64,000 nt of DNA from positions 496,001 through 560,000 of the forward strand of contig QNQO01000547.1 of the NCBI GenBank assembly GCA_003290165.1, given 5' to 3'. Below are positions 1-11,847 of this stretch, in pieces (position 1 is the first letter of the stretch; every line of letters begins with the position of its first letter). The notes beneath the pieces were generated by a model. The model was not told the origin of the DNA and made no database searches. It saw nothing but the letters and a program-made list of their open reading frames with translations. This DNA is from Berberis thunbergii (Eukaryota; Streptophyta; Magnoliopsida; Ranunculales; Berberidaceae). The position numbers and the translations under genes were made by a program.

Positions 1-144
1 TATTGCTCGTTCCACAGGAAGGGTGGCCACGACACCAATGATTGTAAGAGTCTCAGGAATGAGGTCAAGTATTGGATTCGAAAGGGAAAGCTGAAGGAGC
101 TCCTGGGCTCTGAAAAAAGACAAGACCGAACTAGTGAAAAATGA
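1..144 (+). pseudogene. Ty3/gypsy gag C-terminal fragment (Tat lineage-like)
   Basis: The frame open from base 1 to a TGA at 142-144 reads as the C-terminal part of a plant gypsy gag. It has the pattern C-x2-H-x-K-x-G-H-D-T-x-D-C (YCSFHRKGGHDTNDC) followed by L-R-N-E-V and RKGKLKELL. In Tat-type gag proteins this segment follows the capsid-like domain and precedes the protease. The fragment is cut by the window edge, so its 5' part is unknown. No protease, reverse transcriptase or integrase follows, so the element is deleted or rearranged. The family is fairly sure, the lineage less so. Confidence 0.7.
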
Positions 145-1645
145 AAGGCGGTTACAGAAATTGAAAATGAGGCTTTGGGCATTATATATGTCCTTCTCGG
201 AATCGGATCAGAAGAGGAGCAGTCAAACAAGTCTCAAAATCGGACACTCCTTGAAATGCGGACACAACTCACTAGCGAGGATCAATACGTTTATTACTCC
301 CTAGTACAGAGCCCAATTCCAACTTTGACTTTCACAGATAATGACCTCGAAGGCGTCCGTGCACAGACAATGACGCTCTTGTCATTTCGGTCTCTATTGT
401 AAGGTAGGAAGTAAATAGGGCCCTGGTAGACATGTGAAGCTCCCTCAATGTCTTATTCTACAATGCATTTTGTAGCATGGACCTAAAGGAAGATAACTTA
501 ACACCTTCCGGCTACCCACTAATTGGGTTTAGCGAAAAAAATGCTTCCCCATCGGGAAGATAAAGCTAGCAGTGGTGACAAGAGGTCCCTACCCTTATCA
601 GTGCGTCAAGTACACCTCCAACAACTCATAGGAAACTATTCGCGGAGACCAAACAACGACACGGTGTTGCCACTATGTCGCGCTAAAGTAGATAGATTGT
701 TCTCAGATACAGCTCGAGCCTGCCAAGCAAGTTTATCAGAAGCCAGACACAGAAACTGAGAAGAAGTCGTTCCTCCCAGATAGGGACAAAAACCCAGCAG
801 TTGTAGCTCAACTTAGCAATGGATGAAAGTCAAGCGTTACAGGTGCGGTTCGCCATCTAACCCGACAAGATGTCTGGCCAGGCGGAAAAGTCATCACAAA
901 CGGGAACACAATCCCAGATATGTTAGCCGGTGCAGAAGAACCCTCCCACGCAAGGTATATTCTTCAGTAACCTCAACGACGTTGGTGAAAATTGACAATT
1001 CATTGAATGTAATTAAAATCCAAGTAAAAGCCATGCAAATGTACTTCAACGCCGGATCAACCTCTCTCCACCAAGAGTCAATCTATCCAGTTGTTTAGCT
1101 TTCTTTCAGTAGTCAGTTTAGAGGTTTAATTGTTAAGAACTTATGTGATATGGACACATTTGAGAAATAAAAGATAATTACGCAACAACACTCTATTGAT
1201 TACTGGAAAGATGTCACAACGTTTGCCCAGATGGCGTGTACAAAAGATTACAAACTACAAACATTCAAATCTAATGCGATGTACAGTAAAGATTCGCTTA
1301 AACAATCTGACTTTGGAAGGGGACTCAGAAGTTACAACAAAGGCACCCAAGGTAGACTATGGTACCCACTAGGAATTCCACTATGTGATTTCTCTGGAGA
1401 AGATGATTTATGAGCAAGATCAAATATACAAAAAGAAGGAGAAATAACGCTCTCTATTCAATACCCCGTCAGACCACCTCACAAGGATGACCCGAGGTGA
1501 TACAAAACCAACAACTAGAGGCCTCGCAACACGTCGGTCGAAGCTACAGGCAACTCACACACTCGATCAACCCAATCAGCCGAGCTTGGAGCAAAAATCA
1601 AGTTGAAACGAATCGAGTGAACCCACTCGTGGAGGGATGAGGGGG
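145..1645. other. degraded retrotransposon-like DNA, no recognisable gene
   Basis: Only short frames (up to about 90 codons) are present and none carries a motif I recognise. The stretch lies between a gypsy gag scrap and a possible copia LTR, so it is probably decayed element DNA. An AATAAA-like site near 1166-1171 follows a T/A-rich tail. A purine-rich run at 1630-1645 could be a polypurine tract. Confidence 0.4.
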
Positions 1646-1896
1646 TGTTTAGGAGTTAATGGCCTATTCTGACAAGCCATGTCCAACTGCATTCCGCCAT
1701 GCAGCTTCGAGTTCTAGCCAGTGCAACGTGTCAAGGCTAGCTAGGGAGGGAGGAAAACAACTGCTCCAAAGTACTTGCTGGTGTTATTTAAAAAATTATG
1801 CAGTTCGAAGTGCTAACGGAGCACCAGCACATAACAGACAGACACGCCTTGAGAGGAAGTACGTATTTCTTCTTCGCAATAAGAGAAGAAATTACA
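1646..1896 (+). repeat. possible Ty1/copia solo LTR
   Basis: The segment starts TGTTTAGGAGTTAATGG directly after a purine run (GGAGGGATGAGGGGG), as copia 3' LTRs do. It has a T/A-rich TATA-like site near 1782 and ends in a segment close to plant copia polyadenylation regions (AATAAGAGAAGAAATTACA). The TG...CA ends and length of about 250 bp fit. No matching target-site duplication or second LTR was found, so the boundaries are tentative. Confidence 0.35.
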
Positions 1897-2262
1897 AGGT
1901 CTCAATGAACCAATTGGGTGCTCACCCAGAGCGGGTGACCACACCTAATAGCAAGTCTTCTCAAAACTCATCGCTGCAAATGTCGAAACATTCAGTCTTG
2001 AAAAAAAGACACGCTCTATTAGCATTTGGAAAACCCAAAACATGTTCTTTGAGTAAAAGCATTTGAAGAGTGGACTCTGCAGAAGATAATACCTACAACG
2101 GTGAAGACACGTCATTATATAGATGTAATGGCTCACCAAACGGGCACGTCAACACTAAATATTGACATTGAATACCGTCTAGGAAACGAAGAGGCGATAG
2201 TTCCCATGACAACCGCACAGGTCCACATTCAATCAATTAATGACGCTGCATGCAATCCTATT
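1897..2262. other. no recognisable gene
   Basis: Short open frames occur on both strands, but none has a known domain. The 3' part leads into a polypurine tract and an LTR start, so it may be the 3' untranslated end of a deleted gypsy element. Confidence 0.35.
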
Positions 2263-2263
2263 A

Positions 2264-3710
2264 ATCGGGGGAGTAACTGATACTCAACCGTCTCACAATC
2301 TACGCCGTATACATGGCACCATGATCCTGCAAAAGGACCTAGTTTTTTCTTATATGGGCCCAGGGATGCAGCTCGGTCCACTATCCAGGCGACACTCTAT
2401 CATGTGCATAGACACAAGCAGTATAGACCCTAGTTACTCTTGACACACGAAACACACCTACATATCACCAGCTAATTTAAGGTACCTGCTATTTTTAAAT
2501 AACTTTCATTGAAATTAGTGGGAACTAGTCCGCACAATGCAATCCGATCAAAAGTAGGCTCGCACGCCCGTAATAGGCGGAGCCCCAACCTAGTCAGGTA
2601 AGCTTAGTCAGTTTCGACTGATGACGACGACATCTGATTCACCTTGACACCTAGTTCCCTGTGCGCGAATGTCGATGGCTTAGGAAGTGGGAGTCTAGTC
2701 AGCGTTGTCATGCCTGATGATGATGATTCGCAAGGGATCATCGCCCCCGCGGACGATGATCGTCAAACCCGATCAGGTAAGCTTAGTTAGTGACGACTGA
2801 TGACGGTAGCTTCTGGTCAACTACCAAGTCTGTAGCTCGTTGTACGTGGGTGTAGGAGGTTTGGAAGGTGGGAGCTTAGTCAGTTCTGACCGATGTCGGC
2901 GGCTTGCCACGAGACCATTGCTCTTCTACAGACCATGGTCGCCAAATTTGGTCATCCCAAGTCCATAGCTCGCTGCGTGCGAGTGTAGATGGTTTGGAAG
3001 GTGGGAGCCTAGTCAGTTTCTACTGATGTCGACGGCTTGCCACGAGACCACTGCTCTTCACAGACCATGGTCACCGAATTTACTCATCCCAAGTTCGTAA
3101 CTCGTTCTGCACGTGTAGATGGTTTGGAAGGTGGGAGCCTAATCAATTCCGACTGATGTTGACGACTTGCCATGGAACCACTGCTCTTTTACAGACCATG
3201 GTAGCTGAACTTTCTCATCCCAAGTTTGTAGCTCGATCCGCGTGGGTGTATATGGTTTAGAAGGTGGGAGCCTAGTCAGTTTCGACCGATGTCGATGGCT
3301 TGCCACGGGACCACTGATTTTCGTAGAACAGTGGTCGCCGAATCTAATTACAGCTCAATTAGCGTATTCACTCTCGCATGAGCTGACATCCCATTACCGG
3401 CAACGACCGCTTGAGTTGACCCGAAATTGAAAACTAAGCCACTGAGCGGGACGAATGCTACACAGGAGACGACAATGCATGTGCTAACTCGGGCTAAGCA
3501 TTCTAGCTTAACAACAGACAACAACGCATGTGCTCGACTGTAACAATTCACTCATGCCAACGACTGCAACCGACGATCCAATATATAACTTGAGCCTCTA
3601 ACGTCCAACCTCAAGGATGAGTTGTAGTCTGGGTAAAGTAACCCACTGCCAAACCATCCACATCATACAAAAAGCTCACTATTGTGCATAACTACACGAT
3701 GGCGACTCTG
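2264..3710 (+). repeat. Tat/Ogre-like gypsy LTR with PPT before it and PBS-like site after it
   Basis: A polypurine tract (CGGGGGAGTA, 2266-2275) precedes TGATACTC at 2278, the usual start of Tat-lineage LTRs. A TATA-like ATATATAA lies near 3582. The likely LTR end is ACTACA at 3696. Three bases later TGGCGACTCTG (3700-3710) resembles the tRNA-Arg primer binding site reported for Ogre elements. That makes an LTR of about 1.4 kb. The PPT would belong to an element on the left, the PBS to one on the right, or the LTR could be shared. The first 60 bases resemble the LTR start at 7206. The boundaries are inferred. Confidence 0.5.
2590..3340 (+). repeat. about 131-bp tandem repeats inside the LTR
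   Basis: Diverged copies of a unit containing GGTTTGGAAGGTGGGAGC, TAGTCAGTTTCGACTGATG and CTTGCCACGAGACCACTG recur. The marker GGTTTGG begins at 2859, 2991, 3121 and (as GGTTTAG) 3254, giving spacings of 132, 130 and 133. More diverged copies lie at about 2590-2860. Arrays of this kind are common in Tat-lineage LTRs and untranslated regions. Confidence 0.8.
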
Positions 3711-3746
3711 AGACCTAATGGAAGTACATGTAAAATTACTCATGGC

Positions 3747-4764
3747 ATAAACGGTTGAGCTCTCAACAGCGGATAGACCACGCGGCTCCCCGCTAACCTA
3801 ACAAAACCTATGTTAAAATAAAACGACAATGCAAAATGAAAAACATGCAACAGGGGGTCGAATATAACGCATGTACAAAGTCTACTCGAAAGAAAAATGT
3901 TTTCATTAACAATCTAAACAGAAAGTACAGATGTACAAAATTCACTCATCATCAGGAGAAGGTACAAATACAGAGGAACTGAGCTTTACAGGAAAAGAAA
4001 CAGGAGTTGCGTCGTGCGTTAGCTTGAGTGCCATGATTCGGATCGCCGTCTTCTTCTGACAGCTCAGAAATCTCTTCGAAATCCGCGAAATTCACCTTTC
4101 TTTAGTAAGAAAGGTCCCAGTCCGGATGCTCTTCTTTCATCAATGCCAACAATTCCTACCTCCCATGCACAATCCTACAAAATTGAAACGTGCCCTGCGC
4201 CTTGAGAAGCTTTTCCTCGCACATTTTTCCTCTAGTAAGCAGCAACTTCAGCAGTATAAACGGTCGAGTTCTCAACAGCAGACAGACCACTCGGCTCCCT
4301 GCTAACCCAACGAGATTTACGTCAAAATAAAATGACAATGCAAAATGGAAAACACGCAACAGAGAGATTGAACATAATATGGGTAAAAAACATACTTGAA
4401 AGAAACTTGTTTTCATTAATAGTTTAAACAAAAGGTACAAATGTACAAAATTTACTCTTCATCAGAAGGAGTTGCAAATACAGGGCAATTAAGCTTAACA
4501 GGAGAAGAAGCAGGAGTTGCATCTGCGCGTGCCTCAGCTTGAGTGTCATGATCCGGATCGCCCTCTTCCTCTGACAGCTCAGAGATCACTCTGAAGTTTG
4601 CAAAGGACACCTTCCTGTAATAAAAAAGGTACCAATCCGGATGTTCTTCTTTCATCAGTGCCAACAGTTCTAACCTCCCATGCACGATCCTGCATAATTC
4701 AAACATGCCTTGCACCTTGAGAAACCATTCCTCTTGCACCTTTACTTTAGCAAGTTCATGCTCA
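3747..4764. repeat. 509-bp tandem duplication in the antisense ORF 3' end
   Basis: Two adjacent imperfect copies, 3747-4255 and 4256-4764, both begin at ATAAACGGT and share the order CAGACAGACCAC-like, ACAATGCAAAATG, GTACAAA, CATCAG and GACAGCTCAGA. The copy at 4256-4764 keeps the longer open frame. The other has more stops. Confidence 0.75.
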
Positions 4765-6940
4765 AGCAACTTTAGCTTGCCTGTCAGTGCATCAGTCTAA
4801 GACTGCTCAGTAATCAAGCTATTTTTAACTAAGCTAAGTTCATGCTGGTCCCCAACGTTCCTTGCTTCCCGAGCATTGAATTCCACATCGACTTCTAACA
4901 GCTGTCTTTGGATGACCCACTCAGATTTTTCTTGGTATTCTCTTCAGCAAGAGACTGCAACTTAGAGTGCATCTTAGCCGCAACTTCCTGCTCAACTTCC
5001 AAATCTCGGTGGACTAGGTTTAGCTCTTCTCTGAATTTGTCCCTTGTGTCGCATCTGCTAAATCAAACTCAAGGGCTTCTAAATGAACCCTCTGGGTTTC
5101 AGCATCAACGACTGATTGTTCCGGCTCCCTCTCTTCAATCTTTTTTTTCAGCAATTCAATATCAAAAGTGCATCAGAATACGACTTCTGCATATTTGAGA
5201 AGACGCGCTTCATGGTGTATCCCCTCTCACGAGCCGCCTCAACTTTTGTCCCAACGATGACCACTTGGCTCATATGCGACGTCCCCAACATAAGACATTT
5301 CAGCTCCTTATCCATATATTCTTCCATTGCTTCCTCATCGGGCTTCAAAACACAGTTCACCAACCAGCTATAACGTCTACTAATAAGCTTCTTCGAAACA
5401 TAATCAATATCAATCTCATGGTGCCAAGCCTAGTTGCTCATTTTACTACATCCGGAGCAAATAGACTCATCTGCACGATCGGATGAAGCTCTCTCGGATG
5501 TGGAATTACACCAACACCGCCCTTTGCAGTCTTCATCGCACCAGGGCCCTCATCTACAACCTTTCCTTTATCACCAGCAGTCGGCCCTTTGTTGCGAGTC
5601 AACTCAGTAGAATCCGAAGGGAGATAAGGAGGCGAATTTTCAATCAGACCCTCCATTATCTCGACATACGGCCTGGAGCGAGATGGAGGGCAATGTGGAC
5701 TGTAAGAAGGACGATCCATGCTGCAACGACCACTGTCAGACGATCCACCAGCAGGATGATTGACCTCCTGGACCAGAGACAAATCTTTATCAAGACCTTC
5801 CAGCAGAACATGTTTGGATTGGTCAGTATTAGTAGAAGCCGCTACAACAGCTAGCACCAGCTTCTTATTCAAAGCCTCAGCCTACTCAGTACTCAAGCTT
5901 CGACGCATCATCAACCCCTGCTAGCCACAGGTGGTCCTTCTCCCAATCAGATGCTACGACCTCTACCTCTACGAACTAGTCAGAATCACATTCCCCCTCG
6001 ATGGAGCGGATTGTTTGGAAACAGACTCAACCCCAGTGCGAGACCTCTTTGAGTCCATAAAGGAAGCAAACGTCTTGAACAACTCCTTTGTGTCTGATAG
6101 GCTAGGAGCCTTAACTTTAGAAGCCTTCCTCTTCTTGGAAGGAGTTCTACCTTTGGACTTAACCATCAACGCTCTGCAAAGAATGGGAGTCACATGCCAA
6201 TGGGCCCATAACCCACTGCGACTGAAATTGGACGAGCAAATAACATCATCCACACTCATCCAAGGCATGTCACAGAATGCCTTTATAGCAGCTTCCTCCT
6301 CCGGGAAAAGAGTAGTGGAAAATCTCTCGACATAGAACATATGCAACGGTCAGCATACAATCAACACAACGAAAGCAAATGGAAAAATTATACTTACAAA
6401 ATGGCCTAAACTCCCGCTCAAGCGGACGACCATTGAACTCGAAATACTTCAAATTCGAAGGAGTCAAGAAACAAAAGTTCTGCCAGAATTTAAAGTCATT
6501 GCAGTTTCCCGAAGCAAGCTGACAACTTCATCTTACACACGACGTGATCATTTAGTCGAGGATACGTCAGTAACTGAATCACCCTCGGGGTCACGCGGAC
6601 ACCAACATCCTTGGCCCTGATTAATATAAAAAGAATAATCTTATACCCATTCGGTACCAACTGGGCACGAGGGATACCAAGGAATTCCAGAAAGCCCCAG
6701 ATCTTGTCGAGCACAGGAAAACGAACGCCAGATTGAAGCATGTCACGGTGCAAACAAATGAATCCTACCAAAGGAAACATTGGCGTCTGATTGTCATTCA
6801 AAATTTAGAATGGCAAGTCTTCAGCGACCCCCATATGTCTTTTGGATCTTAGCCAGACTCGATTCAGAGGCCGACCTATCTTCAAAGAACTAGAGGCTCT
6901 TGGCAAGAAACTCATTGTCAAAGTGATTTTGGCGAGCCAT
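3945..6940 (-). pseudogene. antisense additional ORF of a Tat-lineage retrotransposon (Transposase_28-like), broken
   Basis: Read leftwards from an ATG at 6938-6940 (MARQNHFDNEFLAKS), the pieces collinearly resemble the 'putative gypsy-type transposon' family. A conserved block at about 6600-6720 reads LDKIWGFLEFLGIPRAQLVP then NGYKIILFILIRAKDVGVRV. A basic/Ser-rich middle (5969-6346, 5438-5872) and a Glu-rich, coiled-coil-like C-terminal part (4452-4769, 5148-5363) follow. At least two frameshifts and a TAG near 6890 break it. A GTAAGT donor on the minus strand near 6400 suggests one intron. Antisense additional ORFs are known in Tat elements, usually between pol and the 3' LTR, and this one lies just before an LTR. 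No gag-pol is nearby. Confidence 0.6.
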
Positions 6941-7190
6941 GAAAAAAATGACTAAGCTTTCAGTTAAAAGTTGAACAGAGTGGTGTCTCTAAAAACGAAT
7001 AAATGAAATAGTCAATCTCTACCGAAAAGGAAATCTAAATAGATATTGGTTTTCTGACTTTTCTCCATGAACCGACGCACGCTTAATTAATGAAGCGTGT
7101 CGCTCAAGTAACGGTTCAAACTCAATCATCTTGAGTGGCAAATCTTTTCAAGAAGTGACTTAGTGGACTGATATTATGGCCCACTAACTC

Positions 7191-7700
7191 GGGGGGAGTA
7201 GCTAATGATACACCAAAACGTCATCTCCTTTACACCGTATGTGTGTCATGGTGATCTTAAGGAATAACAGGCCCAAACGTCAGTCTAGCATTGATTCGGC
7301 CCAAGCGGCATCAAGCCCACATAGCGCAGTCTGCCAGACGGATCTAAATTACTACAACCTGCTAAGCCCACATGTCTCACGCATATCTAGGAGCACAGGT
7401 TTAACAGGGAAACTTTCCTAGGACAACTCCTAATTAGAGAAGGATCTCGAAGAATATATCTTTCCCTAAACTAGCCACCGATGGCCTGATTGAATCAGAA
7501 CTCCACCACTATAAATAAGACATGAGATTGGTGAACAAAAGTACACTACAAATTTTCTGTTTACAACATTAAACCTTCCTCAGATCCTTGCCTGACTTTA
7601 CCATCGGAGTGTCATTGGCCACCACAACGGTGGTCCGTGGCTCATGTGCATTCTTTGTGCAGGTCAGCATGTCAATGTCAATAACCATAATGCCAAATCA
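7191..7700 (+). repeat. second Tat-lineage LTR (right end approximate)
   Basis: The polypurine tract GGGGGGAGTA (7191-7200) is followed by TGATACACC at 7206. TATAAATA near 7512 acts as a TATA box. Downstream, CTGACTTTACCATCGGAG followed by TTTGTGCAGGTC is the R/U5 signature I associate with plant Tat LTRs (Retand-like). The right end is not clear. It lies to the right of the antisense ORF, as expected for a 3' LTR. Confidence 0.6.
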
Positions 7701-7974
7701 GTAACACGCTTGGTTCTTGAGCTACAACTATACTAGCATGAATGTCAGCAAGTGTAGGTTGGACGATCATTCACACTACAGACATGCCTAATTGGACTAG
7801 ATATAGACTTGATGGGGAGATTGATAAAATTTAACTGTTTATAAATCACAAATCAAACTACTATTACCTTCATATTTCCTACTACTAGTCTATATTGTAC
7901 TCTAGTTCTATATCGAACACTTGCATTGCCCGTGTTTTCAGTGCACTTATTCCATATTTTCATCCTCAACTGTT

Positions 7975-8094
7975 GATCCTTACAAGTCAGAAGTTGAGGT
8001 TCACACACTAGGCACCAATTCATGGAGAGCAATTGGAGCCATTTCTGGTGATATTTTCGTCCACTTGTTAATGAATCTGTTCATTAGATCTTGA
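7975..8094 (+). pseudogene. F-box-associated (FBA) domain fragment
   Basis: A short frame reads DPYKSEVEVHTLGTNSWRAI and runs on through GAISGDIFVHLL to a TGA at 8092. This is the FBA strand pattern 'x-V-E-V-x-x-L-G-x-N-S-W-R-x-I-G'. A T-rich stretch ending in CAG lies upstream at 7941. No other part of an F-box gene is adjacent, so it is a relic. It belongs to the same broad family as the FBA genes at 21.6, 28.2, 36 and 40 kb. Confidence 0.6.
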
Positions 8095-8536
8095 CTTGTT
8101 TAGTTGATCTGATTAAATTACTTGGAAGAGTTGATTCAGTAGTGATTGTACAAATAATAGCAGAGAACCAAATATTCAAATAAGCTTTGGAAAATAGAGA
8201 AACATTGAGGGTTTTTTTTTAAAGCAAGCAAGGTTTTAAGGACCCCTTAACCTTTATATTAATTAAAAATAAGAAAATGCAAATACAATCTCTCTCACAC
8301 TACAAGACTTACTAATCAACTAACATTGGTAAGCCAATTACCTTTTCCTTTGATGTGAAGACAAATAATTCATATGTACTTCTTATTCTTTCTCTTAGCT
8401 CTAGTAGATATTCGAGGACAAAAGTTAAAGTCTTGGGTGCAGACGTTTGAAAACATTTTAGTAGCCAATTCTATTGCCACATCTACACTAGAATGACTTG
8501 ACTCATGTTCTTATTAAGAATCCGACTTCTCTTGGC
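8095..8536. other. no recognisable gene
   Basis: AT-rich sequence with a T/A run near 8210-8280 and no frame with a recognisable domain. It lies just beyond the 3' end of the antisense LINE ORF1 relic and may include its untranslated DNA. Confidence 0.3.
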
Positions 8537-9797
8537 TCAACGTAATTCATGTTTCGATTGTTTTCCTTTTCCCATAAAGTCTTTAACAATATGAGATATC
8601 CTTTTACTACATCTCTGTTCTCTCTTAATAAAAAATTTCAAGATAGTACTTACTTCGTTGTCCTTGTCGTATTCATCCATCATCATAAAAAATTGTTCAA
8701 CCTCAGATAGAGAGGGAGCTACTTTCAAGATATTACTTCCTTCAATATTTTGGACACTCTCCACAACCTTATTTTCACTAGTTCTTTGTTCAGCTTCCCG
8801 AGTTGTATTAGTATGATGGAGAGCTTCATCCTCCTACAAGTTTTGTGTTAGTGTCTACACCATAGCATCTATGTTGTTGCCTCCACCCAATAGCTGCACC
8901 TGAGAACTCTGTTCCATGACATTGTCTCCGCGGTGCGCCACTACGGCAACATCCTCAGACTGTATAGCGCGTCCTTCAATCTTGCCTTCTTTCACCTCTA
9001 GATCTACACACAAGGGCTTCATAATGTTTGTCCCTTCCATATCATTGTTATCATCAACACCTTGCAGGGCATTGAAAAAAATATTATCCAACGTAAAAGT
9101 CTCATCCACTCTATCTTTTTTGTTGTGCCTCGACTTTTTTTTCACCTCAACCCATTCTGCGGCATGTTCTGTTGTTCCTTTGTCAATGATTTTTCTACTA
9201 TTCAGCTGATTCTTTTTTCAAAGTTTTTCCTTCTAGTTACTATCCTCTTTTTTTGTTCCACCATTTTGTCATGCACATTCACCATACATTGGCTTTTATC
9301 ATGCCCAAAAAAGACAACACTCGGAACACATGAATGGCATCCAAGGATATTCAATTGCAATTTCTTTCGAATCACCTCCTTCCATACCCACATCTAACTT
9401 AATGAGATTTGGGAGCTCCTTACCTGGCTTCACTTCCACACAAATTGCTGCATAGGTGAGGCGATTCCTAGTTGAGGTGGCTCGATCAAACCTGACAGGT
9501 TTCCCAATCAAACTAGCAATATAGCTCAGACCCTCCTTGCACCACATACATGTAGGAACATTGTAGACATGCACCCATACTTCAATTGTGGTTATCTCCT
9601 TTCTTAGACACGCTAAATCTTCTTCCATGTTTAATCACCACGAGTTTGTCCCTTATTTTGAATGACCATTTTTCAAGCGTTTTGGCTCGATCGTCTTTGT
9701 TCGTGAACTTGAAGAACAAGAATTCTCCATTTGATGTCACATCAAGAGCTCCTTTTGGTTTCATTTCCTCTCCATGGCTATCTTGACTTGGCTGAAT
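8537..9797 (-). pseudogene. LINE ORF1-like pseudogene (DUF4283 plus CCHC knuckle)
   Basis: Read leftwards, three frames join. 9582-9764 (EFLFFKFTNKDDRAKTLEKW) is the DUF4283 start. 9299-9628 holds VWVHVYNVPTCMWCKEGLSY, then ASLIGKPVRFDRATSTRNRL and EYPWMPFMCSEC. 9202-9393 carries VVFFGHDKSQC, the rest of the CCHC-type knuckle. This is the order of plant LINE-1 ORF1 proteins, which bind RNA. A Lys/Asp-rich tail runs on to 8537. Frame changes near 9620 and 9310 and internal stops show it is dead. No ORF2 follows in the expected direction. Confidence 0.75.
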
Positions 9798-10740
9798 GGG
9801 GGAGGTCTCTAAAAAAACATACCAACAATTTGGTCAGCCTAGATGGCTTTGGCTTTTTTCTCGAATCTTTGGTGGGCATACCAGAATCCCTTCGTTAAAC
9901 ATTAGATCCATGAAGAACACTACAGTATCCACCCCAATAGATCTTGAACTACCACCAAATAGATGCGACCATGGTTAGTAGACAAAATAGTGGTTCTACC
10001 TTGTAACATATAGGGTTTTATTTGACTCCATAGCAAAAGAGATTGTAGGCAAAATTATAATAGTGTGAGCAAGACCGGCTTTGGGGGATCCTATTTATAA
10101 ATAATATTAAACATTTAGGGGCTCTAAAAAAAGATTTTGTTTGAAGGTGTTCGGTTCTCTCATTGTACTCGTATAATGGGTGCCCATAAAATTTCCCTTA
10201 AATTGCAGTTCATAGGTTTGTTTCCCATTATTCCTCGATGTATTTCATGAAGCATAGGACTTCGGCTACATTGGACAAGATCGAAAACTTGTGATAGCCC
10301 ATGTCTTGACTCTTAGCAAACCATATTATAGAAAATATCTCAGATCCAAAAATGATAACTTGAGGCATGTGAAAACACAATCAAAGAAAAATAAAAATTA
10401 CAGGAAGAAACCTAGCAGTAAGCATAATGTTTGGAATAACAAAAAATAAAGATACAAAAAACACTTTATATATTGATCAAAGGTAATGGTCCTTTGGTCT
10501 CCCAATAGAAAAAAAAAAAAAAAACGTACATTTGCTATGTGTAAAATCTTCCATAATTGCCATAAGCAAACAAAAGCTTTTTGAGGTTGGAGAGATTTTT
10601 AATCCACAATGGCACCTCCTTCATATGCAGCACAATGGCAAATATTCAGTTCTTGAAGAAGGAATTGATCCCTTATTTAGAAAAATCCTTCTTGAAAAAA
10701 TGGGGATACCCTTATTGTGATAAAGTGTTTAACCATCACC
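9798..10740. other. no recognisable gene; AT-rich
   Basis: The left part may hold the degraded 5' region of the LINE ORF1. The rest is AT-rich with an A run at about 10509-10524 and no convincing coding frame. Confidence 0.3.
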
Positions 10741-10754
10741 AATGACTATTCTTC

Positions 10755-11015
10755 CAAAAAAGTGTATCACTGGTGATACCTTACATGAATGGGTTTGTTT
10801 TAAAGTGATACCCTTCTTTTAAAAAGTGTATCATTGGTGATATCCTTGTTGAATCAAGTGAAACCCTTTTTGTTTTAAAATGATAACCTTTTTTGTTAAA
10901 AAGTGTATCACTGGTGATACATTCTTGTAATAAAGGGTAACACTGGTGATAATTTTATTTTTATTTTTTTCTTGTAAAAATGGTGATACCCTTCTTATAA
11001 TAAAGTGTATATAAA
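10755..11015. repeat. cluster of short palindromes GTATCAC-nn-GTGATAC
   Basis: The hairpin GTATCAC-TG-GTGATAC is exact at 10764-10779 and again ending near 10920. Variants occur at about 10828-10843 and 10930-10950. They alternate with half copies (GTGATACCCTTCTT) in T-rich spacers of about 60-75 bases. Confidence 0.65.
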
Positions 11016-11019
11016 CCCA

Positions 11020-11599
11020 AACATATGAAGTTCCATCTCTTTGTTTTTTTTTTACTTGCTCAAACCATTTATTACAATTTTGAAACCCTACTTTTTTTTT
11101 CTTGGGAAGACAAATAACTCAAATTTCATCACTATGAAATTTTTGCAAATATCTCCCACGCATCAAAGAAAACCCTAAACAGAGTGCCCAAAATTGAAAA
11201 AAAAAATCCATTTCATTCAATCAAATTTACTCTCTAAAAAATCCTCAGAAAACATCTATTCACAACCATGGCAGATCAAATCGATTACACATAAAGCATC
11301 TTTTTTGCTTCATTCAACCCCCGTAAAAACCTTAACTTGAGAAGACTCTAATTAGATCAACTACTTTTGGAGAAGATTGACATACTCTAAAACAAAATAA
11401 GGGCATTTTCATCCTAAAAACATGGCACATGCCTGTTTATGGTTTTAAGGACCTTTGAGTATGAGATTTGTTATTTTGGTGTTTTGAGTACAAAACATCT
11501 TCGTTTTGGATTTTTGAGTCAAAGCCTCCGAAATTAATTTGAAATAGTAGATATACCCAATATATTACCCATATCTAAGAGATTCTTGATAACGAAGGG
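11020..11599. other. no recognisable gene; left target site of hAT element at 11592-11599
   Basis: AT-rich sequence without a coding frame. The last eight bases (ACGAAGGG) match those after the hAT element (ATGAAGGG, 13741-13748) with one mismatch. Confidence 0.4.
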
Positions 11600-11847
11600 C
11601 AGGGACCGAGCTATGATGTGGGAGGGTGGAGCAAGTGCCCCACCCAAAATTGGGAAAACCTTACTGTATAGTTAGAAATTGAGGTTAGCCAAGGTTAAAT
11701 GTATACATGGTGTGACACAAATGGAAAAAATTGATAAATGTATTCATCTTGTTTAATTTAGGTTCTGTTTGGTACACAATAAAAGAATGCATAACACAAA
11801 ATTTTACGGCTGTTACAAAAATTGGTGTTTGATTGACTTTACAAAAA

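Noticed and set aside
5483..6335. Plus-strand frames at 5483-5854 and 5931-6335
   Set aside because: They are shadows of the minus-strand retrotransposon ORF, whose motifs are on the other strand.
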